NCBI GenBank assembly: GCA_001566295.1
Contig: KQ964247.1
Location: 3,658,001 to 3,722,000 of the forward strand
Reading direction: 5' to 3'
Origin: Microdochium bolleyi
Taxonomy: Eukaryota; Ascomycota; Sordariomycetes; Xylariales; Microdochiaceae
Length of the DNA: 64,000 nucleotides
Below, piece by piece: positions 11,261 through 21,149 of this stretch. The translations under genes were made by a program, and so were the position numbers. The notes beneath the pieces were generated by a model. The model was not told where the DNA came from, ran no database searches, and was given only the letters and a program-made list of their open reading frames with translations. Position 1 is the first letter of the stretch. Every line of letters begins with the position of its first letter.

Positions 11261-13153
11261 ATGGCTGCCAGCTGGGAGACGATAGCCGCAAAGAAGCGGC
11301 AGGCCCTGGCAGACTCGATTCCGCAGGAATGGCGCATTCCGGCAGACGTGATGCCTCCCGAGTCCCAGGACGACGTCACCGGCTTCCCCGAGGCGTCTGG
11401 CTGGTTCACGCCCGAGGAGCTCGCCATCACAAGCGCCACCGTCGCCGAGCTGCTGCCCAAGCTCGCCGCCGGCCAGCTGTCGTCAGAGGCTGTCACGCGT
11501 GCCTTCTGCAAGAGAGCTGCTGCGGCGCACCAGCTGGTATGCCTGACCTGTCCCGCCAGGACTCGCAGTTCCTGTCAGACCTCTCCGTAACTAACAAGGT
11601 GTCACACAAACAGACAAACTGCCTCTCAGAGACCCTCTTCGACACGGCAATCACCACCGCCAAGTCTCTCGACGCACACCTCGCCGAAACAGGCAAGCCC
11701 ATCGGCCCATTACACGGCCTGCCCATCTCTCTCAAGGACAACTTCAACCTCAAGGGGCTCGATTCGACCGTGGGCTTCACCTCGCACGTCGGTAACCCCG
11801 CCACCTACGATGCCGTCCTTGCCGAGCTCCTCCGCGAGGCCGGCGCGGTGTTCTACGTCAAAACCAACGTTCCCACGGCCATGATGATCGCCGAGTCCGT
11901 CAACAACACCTTTGGCCGCACCGTGAGCCCGCAGAACAGGAAGTGCACGAGCGGAGGGTCGTCCGGAGGCGAGTCCGCGCTCATCGCCTTCAAGGGCAGC
12001 CCGATCGGCGTCGGCACCGATATTGGCGGCAGCCTGCGCATCCCGGCCGCCTGCACGGGCATCTTCACGCTCAAGGCGAGCTTCGGCCGGTTCCCCACGC
12101 TGCGCTGCCGCAGCGGGATGCCCGGGCAGGAGGCCGTCGCGAGTATCAACGGCCCTATGGCGCGCACCCTCGAGGACATCGAGTTGTACTCTCGCGCGGT
12201 CGTCGGCGCGGAGCCCTGGCGCAAGGACCCGCGGGCCCTGCCCATCCCGTGGCGCGCCGCCTCGCTGGGGCCGAAGCTCAAGATCGGCGTCATGTGGGAC
12301 GACGGAATGGCCTTCCCCACGCCGCCCGTCACCCGGGCCCTCCGTGAGGCCGTGGACAAGCTCTCCGCTGCGGGCCACGAGATCGTCGAGTGGTCCTCCG
12401 AGCACCAGCACGAGGGCCTGCAGCTGCTCGGCCGCATGTTTGTCGCCGACGGCGGCGAGGCGATCCGCAACGAGCTCGAGCGCACGGGGGAGCCGTGGCG
12501 GCCAGAGATGGAGCTGTACTCGACGGCGACCTCACTCTCGGGGCTGCAGTACTGGCAGCTGCACGCGGAGCGCCAGGACTACCAGAAGAAGTACCTCGAC
12601 CGGTGGCTCGCGGCCGGCATCGACGTGCTGCTTTGCCCGACGACGCCATTCAGCAGTGTCGAGAACGGCAAGTTCAAGCACGGTAAGTCCCTTTTCCGGA
12701 GAGATCATATGTACAGTTTATGCTGACGATGTCCCAACTTGATGTGGCAATTAGTGGGCTACACGGGCGTCTACAACGTGCTCGACTACGCCTGCATATC
12801 CTTCCCAACAGGCACCCGCGTAGACCAGGCCGTCGACGTCGCGCAGGACCTGTCGACTTACGAGCCGCTGTCGCCCCTGGATAAGGAGATCCAAGAGGAG
12901 TGTAAGTGATTATCCTACATCCCGGTCCACCCCCCATATCACTTCGCTGCCACACAGCAGCATACTGAGTGAATACCCCTTGTTTCGAAGCTAATGCGTT
13001 GTTTGATCCGACACAGACAACCCCGCCGCCGTGCACGGCCTCATGGTCAACCTCCAGCTCGTGGCCCAGCGCCTGGAGGAGGAGAAATGCGTTGAGATGT
13101 GCAAGGTCGTGCTGCAGGCCCTGGGCCAGGGCGCTCCGGGGACGAATCTGTGA
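11261..13153 (+). CDS. Amidase-signature hydrolase (acetamidase-like)
   Basis: Exons 11261-11536, 11614-12682, 12755-12901 and 13017-13153 encode 542 residues. It hydrolyses an amide bond by the Ser-cisSer-Lys mechanism. Seen: catalytic Lys133 in ISLKDN, cis-Ser208 in CTSGGSSGGE and nucleophile Ser232 in GTDIGGSLR, with the 24-residue spacing between the two serines expected for the family. The N-terminal stretch (WRIPADVMPP) and the C-terminal LDYACISFPTG block are like those of fungal acetamidase/general amidases. No signal peptide, so cytosolic. Introns have GTAAGT-type donors and CTAAC-like branch sites. It shares a promoter region with the Liz1/Dal5-type transporter, so the pair may import and deaminate a nitrogen source. 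Fatty-acid amide or indole-acetamide hydrolysis cannot be excluded. Confidence 0.93.
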
Positions 13154-14097
13154 CATGGAGGGGCCGGACATTGGACAACAAAATAAAACAAAAAACCTAT
13201 AAAATCATGCTCTAATATAAGAAATGTACATCAACCTCGAAGAAGTCGTTGCCCGGTCTTTCGTGTCAGCGTCGTGGCTCGGGGCATGTCATACATGAGA
13301 CTCGCAAGCATGTATACACCGTGATTCAAGGAAAACCGTGAAGCAGAGGGTTGTCATCCACCCTATCTACTCTGTATCGTGTGGTCGGTCCACTGAACAC
13401 GGGGTTTTCGATCAATTATGCGATCACGGGTCTTCATCCGTCTGTCCATATGCTTCATAATTCCAAAGCATGCGCACGCGCGGATGCACCGATCAGAAAG
13501 ACAACAGCGTTTAGGAGTGAGATGTGAGGTCTTCATTACTTTCAAGGCAGCCCATGCATGTAACAGAACCCGTAAAAATATCTGCCGTTGAAACCCGTCA
13601 TTATCATTTGTCATCGGTCATTGTCATCGAGACAAGATACTGCGCGCCGCCCAAGCCCATCCATCCCAGTCCCTCATAATTCCGACCTGTCCATGATTTC
13701 CCAGATCCCCAAAAGGCCCAAGAGCGAAGAAAAAGCAGAAGTGTAAAGCACCAAAAAGGTGATAGCAAAAATACACACATGGGATCTCATCTCGAAGGAT
13801 GGTAAATCAGCAAAGGACCATAGATGCATGCGATAGAGCTCTCAGAGCCAGGCAGGCGGTGATAGAGAGTTGGGATTGTCGCGGGAATGGTGGAATGAGT
13901 GGAAGAAAAGTTAGAAGAAGAAGAAGCACTCGCAGGCTCTCGCGGGGCAATCTATCCACGGTCTTTGCCTTTCTTCGTCTTCAAATAGCGGTCTTTTGCA
14001 AGTTCTTTGGCTTCGCTATGCGTCGTGATGGAGGGGGGAGATGTGGCCTTGAAGCCGTTCGCGCCCCTGAAATAGCATATTTGCCAATAAGACAGAT
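13154..14097. other. Convergent 3' spacer, amidase and calpain
   Basis: 944 bp between the facing stop codons of the amidase and calpain genes. It holds AT-richer 3'-UTR-like sequence, including an AATAAAACA-type polyadenylation context at about 13180. No gene was seen. Confidence 0.5.
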
Positions 14098-17000
14098 CTA
14101 CTCTTTGTTCTTCGTGTTCGCGCTCGTGGTCAGCTCGTAGTCGCTGCGGTCAGCCAGGATGGAGCCGGGCGTCGCGATGGCGATGGAGTCTGAGGACGAC
14201 GAGTCGCTGTCGTGGTCGTTGTTATTCGTGGCGTCGTCGTCGTCGGTCTTCTTGTTTTTCGCCTGCTTGTCAGCGCCCTTCTTGCTCGAAGACCTGCGGG
14301 TCTTGCGGCGGGGCTTGACAACGACGCCGTCCTCGTCCTCGACGTCCGCCTCGGAGCCCTCGTCAGAGGAGTGGACCTCCGTGGCGTCCTTTGCAGCAAT
14401 AGCAGCAGCTGCAGTCTGGTCATCGTCGACGACAATCTTGGGCTTGGTGACGGCCATGCCGTCGATGATCTCGACCTCGTCCTTGACGGCATCCTCGGCG
14501 GGGGGCTTCTCGCGCCCGCCCGCGGCGTTCATCTGCGCGTTGTCAATGTCCGCGCTGCCCTTCTCGCCCATGCCGTTCTCAGCGAGCTCGCCGCCCTCAA
14601 TGACGACGCGGCACTGCAGGCCCTCGTCCTTGGAATAGACGCGGAAGCCCACGATGCACACGGCGTTCCACGGGTCCGGCATCCCGGACTCACCGTCGCT
14701 CTCGGCCGCCTGCTTGTCGTTGCTGTTCGCGGGGGGAGGCGCCGCCATGCGCGGCTTGCGCGACATGTCGTCGGACGAGTACATCAGCTCCCACTCCTCG
14801 ACGGGGCTGTCGGACGAGTCGTTGTCCGAGTTGTAGGCAGGGCACTCGGGGCGAGGGGCAGGCTGCGGAGCAGGCTCTGGAGTTGCCTCAGGGGTTGGCT
14901 CTGGAGTTGGCTCTGCTGCGGCTGGAGCGGGGGCGGGAGCGGGTTCCTCCTTCTTCTCCTGCTCCGGCTGTTTCTCGTTTTTGTTCTCCTCGGCCGTCTT
15001 GTCCTCGACCTGCTTCGATTCCTGCTGCGGTTCCTCCTGCTTCTCTTCCGCCTTCTTGACCTCCGGCCCGGAAGAAGGAGTGTCAGAAATGGGTGGCACG
15101 GGAACCATTTCCTCGGCAGGCTTGTCCGCATCCTGGGCGGGCTCGGACTTCTCGCTCGCAGGCGTATTCTGGGGGCTGCCAGACGAGTCAGAGCTGGCGA
15201 CAGAGACAACCTCGCCAGTCTTGCCTTCCGATTCAGTAGGCTTGTCGTCGGCAGCAGTCTCTTTGGTCTCGGCGGCCTCTACCTTCACCTCCTTGGTAGA
15301 CGCTTCTTCGGCGTCCTCCTGCTTCGCAGCAGCAGTCTCCTCCTCCTGCTTCTTCTTCTCCTCCGCAGCAGCCGCCTCCGGGGCCGCCTTTGCAGCGACC
15401 TCGCGAGCCTCGGCTTCAGCCTTTTCCTTCTCTTCCTGCTCCTTCTCCCACTTCGCGACGTGCTCCGCACGGCGCCGGTCGCTCTTGGCCTGGTTCTTGG
15501 CCTTCTGCTTGCGGTTCACCTCGCGGTTGATCTCGCGCTTGTCCCACAGCTTGCGGCGCTCCGCCTGGCGCGACTTGCTGGCCTTGCTGCCGTCCGAGGC
15601 CTTGCGCAGTTTGGCGAGCTGCTCGAGGTGCGCTACGCCTTTGCTGTGCGCGAGGTCGTACGCGTGCCCGACCTGCGCGAGCTTGACGTTCTCGACGCGC
15701 TGGCGGCACTCGCGCTTGACCACGTCCTCGACCGAGCTCAGGTCCGTGTCGCGGTCGGCCACGATCTGGATGTACACCGAGTACCGACCGGCCTCCATGG
15801 ACGGGAGCTCGACGGTGACGGAGCGCTCCATGAGGTAGTTGCCGTGCGACCGGACGATGTAGTCCTCGGCGTCCGGGCGCCCTTGCTCGTGGATGCGGAA
15901 GTGCAGGCGGTACGAGTACTGCCCGTGTAGGCCCTTGAAGTAGCGGCCGTCGAGCTGCTGCAGCACAATGACGAGCGGCGACTCCTTGGTGAGCGTGATG
16001 TGGAACTTCTCGTTCCACTGCGGCTTCCAGGGGACCTCGACGCCGAGCCAGCGCTGGCACATCCGCCAGTCCTTGTCCTTGAAGAGGCGGGTGCGGTCGA
16101 CGTGCTGGAACTTCTCCAGCATGTCCTCGTAGGTGATCCAGAAGACGGAGTCGTTGCCAAACTCGTGGCCGAGCTCGCTGGCAGCTTCCGAGTTCCACTC
16201 CTTCGAGCCGTCAGACCAGGCACCGTTCCAGATGCCCTTGCGGGTCTTGCCCCAGGGGTTCCTGCGCATTGTTAGGGCCGTCAGAAGGATAGAAAGCCGC
16301 ACGGATTTACTCACCGAAGCTTGACCAGGCGCTGCCCGTTCTTCAAGGTCTTCGCATCCATCATGACGTACGCGTGGCCCTCACGAATGCCATTGCGCTC
16401 GCCGTAGCCTCCATCCAGCAGTCCCGTAGACAGCCCGAAAATGAACTCCTGATTCACCTTGCTGATCTCATCTTCCCAGAAGCCGTCCAGATCGAGAATG
16501 TCGGATACGAGCAACTCAGTTGTGACACCGCCAGAGAGATCCTCGACGCCCTCGCCGATCCAGCCACCAGCTAGCGACCCGTAGTCGCCGTGGGCCTTGG
16601 CAAACGCCTTCTCCATAAGTGCCGGCCACGTCTCGTTCTGGTCTCTGGCCTGGCCGAAGAAGAGAGCCTTCGAGCCGGTCTGGTATGTCTTGCGGTACTC
16701 CTTCTCGGGTTGTTCTCGGTCGAGCTGGTTGAGCAGGTCGCGCTGCATGCTGGGCGAGTCCCAGTTCGGCGAGGTCAGGAAGAGCTTATCGTCGACGATC
16801 GAGTAGACCCATTCGCCATCGCGCCAGAACACGAAGCCATAGATGCCAATGCCTGCGAAATGTCAGCACACCCGAATGTGCGCGGATTTGGGCTTCTTTT
16901 CTCTGTTTTCAGCAGACTTACGAGTATCATATTCCACGCAGCAGCGCTTGATGCCGTCCTCGACGTTGGCCAGCGCGCTGAAAGCAGCAATGATCCAGCA

Positions 17001-17622
17001 GTCCCCAAGGGTGCCCTGCTTTATGTCGCTGCCGGTAGCTTCTTTCATGAACGTCGGCTTCTCGAAAATCTCGTGGACTCTCTTAACTGCCTTGGGAACA
17101 GCAGTACTAGAGCTGAGCCGAGGCCCGTGTACGTCGAACTTGTTTGACCCCAGGTGATTCAGGGTGTGGCCTTTAACCATTTTCAGGTCCCAGTCCTTTC
17201 GAGAAGAGCGACTTGGTCAGCCGAAAACCATTTGACAGGTACCAAGCATTGGCACTCACCAGATCAAATCCAGGATCCCGATACCGCGTGTTGATCCTCC
17301 GGCACTCTTGCACAATCTTCTTGACTCTGCGGGAGCACTCGTCTCTCGCTCTCTCGTAGCCCTCGCTGAGGAGCTCATTGGGCCGCTCGGTGATGCTCGG
17401 TAACGGGACCGGGTCGAACGGCAGGATGGAGAGGGCCTTGGACGAGTTCTTGGTGGAGAAGCGCCGCCAGATTTTGTTGATGCTCTGCTGAGGCGCGGGT
17501 CTCCTCTTCCTGGGCTTCTTGGGCGCTGGCTGGCCGTTGCCGCTGCCTGACTTGCGTGCTGTGTCGTCCGACTCGCTTGTCGAGCAGTAGCCGTAGGCTT
17601 CGAGATCGGGCTTCGGCGCCAT
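14098..17622 (-). CDS. Calpain-family cysteine protease with long charged C-terminal tail
   Basis: Exons 17622-17260, 17195-16922, 16852-16315 and 16261-14098 encode 1112 residues. Intracellular papain-fold protease. Seen: a basic N-terminus (1-60); the protease core at about 160-470 with Cys187 (GTLGDCWIIAAF), His372 (REGHAYVMMDA) and Asn393 (RNPWGKTRKG), a complete catalytic triad; then a C2-like beta-sandwich (about 471-565). The remaining roughly 545 residues are low-complexity: a Lys/Arg/Glu coiled-coil-like block, Pro/Glu/Ala repeats, then a short ordered island (DPWNAVCIVGFRVYSKDEG) that recurs in fungal calpains, and a Ser/Asp-rich end. There are no EF hands, so this is an atypical calpain. 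It differs from PalB/Rim13 of the pH pathway in its tail. The substrate is unknown. Each splice junction restores a conserved block, for example FDL|DWDLK at the first. Confidence 0.93.
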
Positions 17623-20489
17623 GTTGGGCTACTTGTGGGTGGTGCTTGAATATGCGAAATCGGAGATGTCTGGAGAAACTACTTCCGGAGAGGGACTTTG
17701 TCAGTCTCGTGTGACTGCAGGAAGTGATATCCAGTGTCCGGCATCTTACCAAATGCACTATCAGATCTCTAACTGCTCAAGATGTGTACGGCGGCGGTGG
17801 TCATGTGTAGCCGATCTGTCTCGTGCTGGTTTGCTAGGCCTAACGAGCGCAACGTGGTATATCAAAGGCTATGGAAGCAGAAGGACAAGGACAAAACGAC
17901 CGAGGAGATAGGAGAGATGTGAGAGTGACAGAGGAAGAGGTCAAGGCTCAGAGGTCGGTGAGCCTCGATTAAAGAAAGGACCCGATCCAGCCGGACAGTG
18001 AGGCCCCCTGAGCAACACCGGGCGCATGACTGGCCCCCGGGTGCCGGGATGGGCACGAGCACGAGCACGCCAGCCGTGGCGTGCGTGGGCGCAAGTGAGG
18101 GCCGTGAGCCTTGTGGTTCCGCGGTGTCGTTCCGAGCCGGTGGCTAGTCAGCAGCGCCAATCAGCGGGTCGAGGGGGGGTCGCCATTGGGCAGATAAGGA
18201 GTGGCCGGGCGGGCCAGGCACGACATGCAGGCCGAGGGGCCTGACAGGAACAGCGGGCAAGGCTCACCGCTGGGCGAAGGTTGTTGAGGGTGTCTGGGGA
18301 GGACGAGCCGATGACCGGCCCCAGCGGCCTGCGCGCGAGTCGGCAGGGATGGGATGTGGGTGGGCCGTGGCAGTGGGGGAGTTATTCCAGATCCAGGGTC
18401 CTTTTCAGGGTCCTTCTCCAGAACACAGAACCCACTTCCGCCACCATCCACCCTCTCCCACTGCCGCCTGCCGCCCTGATGCTCGTGTCAGCGGGAAGCT
18501 TTGACTCATCACTGCGATGTCTTCGGCCGTGGCTATTGTATCGTCTTCGATCTCTCGGGATCCGAGTCGTCCACGCCATGAATATCACGACGCAGATCTG
18601 CCCATGTACCGTGTCGAGCAAGTACAGGCTGTCCCACCTGTGTGTTGGGTTGTTCATGGCTGGCCACATCAGGGAGCCCAACCCGCTTATCTGTCCTTCA
18701 GCTGCCTGGACACTGCTTTCTTAGCGGACAGCACACCGGCCATCTGCAGGCTATAACGGGCAGACAGCCTTGGGTTGCACTTGAGAACCTCGCCGCGTGG
18801 GTCGCCTCATCCCACGGTCGTGGCCATCCTTGAAAGAAGCCTCCCTCCCTGTCTGACTGTAAGGCTGTGCGATGTGCTCCGTTTAGGCATTGGCGCCAAG
18901 TGTACGCGTAGCCATGTTGCACCAGGTCGACTCACAGCCCCGAGGCTGCCGTGAGCGTGTATGCCTAGCCTGCCGTCAGCATGCACCGGCATCGCCTTAT
19001 CAGGTCTGCATGGGCGGCCTGCGAACCTCACAAATGCCATGCTGCCCGAGCCCGAGCTGGTGCAGACCACCAGAGACATCATCATGGCCACCCTTTGCTT
19101 TCAACTTGTGCATATGGCGTGCCAGAAACGTCGAGACCGGCTCTCGGCTGCCGGGAACAACAGTTGAGAGGCCACAGATGGACGGGATCTCTTGGGATGT
19201 GTCTCAGGACGGGCTCCCGGGGATGAGCCTCGAGCAGCCCGACGGTGCTTGTGTGCGTCAAAGGGGTCTACGCAGGTGGTGCGGGTCCCGCTCCAGAACA
19301 TGCCCCACTTCGGGGCCAGCTAGAACCTCCTGAATCATGTGGTCTGCTTTCGACGGGCAAGTGCCGCGCCTTCTCGTCGACAGCCACGTACCCTCCCGTG
19401 CACATAGGTGGCCACGCGACAGCCTCTCGCATCTGCTCGGCACTGGACTGGAAAAGCTTCGGGCGCGAGAGCAGCTTTTCAGAGTTTCTCTGATGCCATC
19501 CAACGGCTTCGTCCTTCATAATGACCTCCGCTCGACGGTGCATACTTCTCCATAGTCGCAAGGCAGACTACCCACTCAAGGTCGGCATACGTACGGGAGA
19601 GACCCTGGCGAAGATGGGGCTGTCCCACAGCCCGCACCGGGAGCAGTATCCGGGCTGTTGTCGCATGGGGATCCCCGGACCCGACCTGCTGACGCCGCCA
19701 AATGGTCAGCAGGAGGAGGCCTTGGGGACCCGACAAGCAGTGCTCAAGGTAGACACTCGTGGGGCATCCAAGGAGGCAACCGTCTTGGTGCTCTGCAGGC
19801 TTCTGAACTCGTTCCTGGTTGAACAGTCCTCACACTGCCGAGCGCGAACCGCTCATCTGACTGAGGAACCGATTTTGAAAAGTTGTCGAGCGATCAGATT
19901 GCGTCGCTGTCACCACAGTGGGAAGCGACCGCTCTCCATTGCAGGAGTTGATGTTTTCGCACATATCAATAATGTGTGGGGCACTGTTCCATGCACTGTG
20001 GACATCGCCCGCCATAAGAGAGTTATCTCCAGAAGAAGCGGAGAACTGAACGACAATCAAAAGGCACTGGGGTTTGAATGAACTGTTCTATGTCACGGTC
20101 CGATATCCAGGATCAACCGAAGACTGGCTGTCGGGCTTGCTGTTCTGTTAGATAATCGTAGGCAAAGCCCTTGCAATACTGGCTCGATCAACTGTCGTTC
20201 TCTCACTCTGGGTCCTGTTGCCTGTCACGACCTGACCTTCGGAGTTCAACCGTCGGAAAGGGGGGGGGGGGAGACACTAGTTTCGGCAATTGCCTAGTCC
20301 AAGTGTGAGTGAAAATGGGACTTAGATTGATCGCTAAACCATGAAGGAAAAGACTTTATGGCCAAGGAAATTATCTGACTTATATATATCTTCATACTTC
20401 AGGCCGTTGAACTGTGTGGTAGTAACACTTCTGACCTGCTATGCTTGCTTCGATCATGCGTCCTTGTTTGTTACACTCGGCTCAAATAA
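17623..20489. other. 2.9-kb gene-poor region between calpain and NLR gene
   Basis: Only short overlapping frames without splice sites or motifs. An uninterrupted run of 12 G lies at 20260-20271. No RNA gene or repeat family was recognised. Confidence 0.4.
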
Positions 20490-20642
20490 TTATCCGCCGG
20501 CGTTTCCTTCACCTTGTCCGTCTGCGCGGTATGCTTTAGCGAGCGCGCGTTGTGACATCAGCCGATCAGGGTGATCGTCCGCAAGCGTCCGCTTTTCTAC
20601 CGCAACTACATACTCTAGTAGCTCGATCGCTTTCTTAGCCTA
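20490..20642 (-). pseudogene. Fifth TPR unit beyond the TAG stop
   Basis: Directly after the TAG at 20642-20640 the same frame continues with AKKAIELLEYVV, an HPDRL motif and ALAKAYRADG, then ends at TAA (20492-20490). It keeps the 126-bp period. The TAG occupies the position that is CAG (Gln) in units 2, 3 and 4, so a single C-to-T change explains it. The unit is unlikely to be translated unless the stop is read through. Confidence 0.7.
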
Positions 20643-21149
20643 TCCGTCTGCTAAATATGCCAGGGCGAGCGTATACTGCGATACTCGTCGATCAGGGTGC
20701 TCTTCTGCGAGCGTCCGCTTTTCTACCGTAACTATATAATCTAGTAGCTCGACCGCCTTCTTCACCTGTCTGTCTACTAGATATGCGCTAGCGAGCTCAC
20801 TCTGCGATACCAGTCGATCAGGGTGCTCTTCTGCGAGCATCTGCTCTCGTACTACGATTACACGCTCTAGACGCTCGACCGCCTTCTTCACCTGTTTGTC
20901 TGTTAGATATGCGCTAGCGAGCTCACTCTGTGATGCTAGTCGATCAGGGTGCTCTTCTGCGAGAGTCCGCTTTTCTACCGTAACTATATGATCTAGTAGC
21001 TCGACCGCCTTCTTCACCTGTCCGTCTGCTAGATATGCCTCAGCGAGCGCATGCTGTGCTGCTAGTCGACCAGGGTGGTCTTCAGTGTACCGACTTTCTG
21101 TCCACCGGCGACTGTCTTCCAGATACCGGACTGCTTCCTTGATTCGTCC
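20520..21149 (-). repeat. Five tandem 126-bp units encoding TPR repeats
   Basis: Units 21149-21024, 21023-20898, 20897-20772, 20771-20646 and 20645-20520. The HPD-encoding anchor recurs at exactly 126-bp steps (plus-strand positions 20564, 20690, 20816, 20942, 21068). Units 2 and 4 differ at only 2 of 71 bases over one stretch, whereas the first and last units are more diverged. Confidence 0.85.

Noticed and set aside
14212..15930. Long open frame on the plus strand (572 codons) opposite the calpain tail
   Set aside because: It is the antisense shadow of GC-rich, low-complexity calpain coding sequence; it has leucine/arginine/valine-biased composition and no motif.
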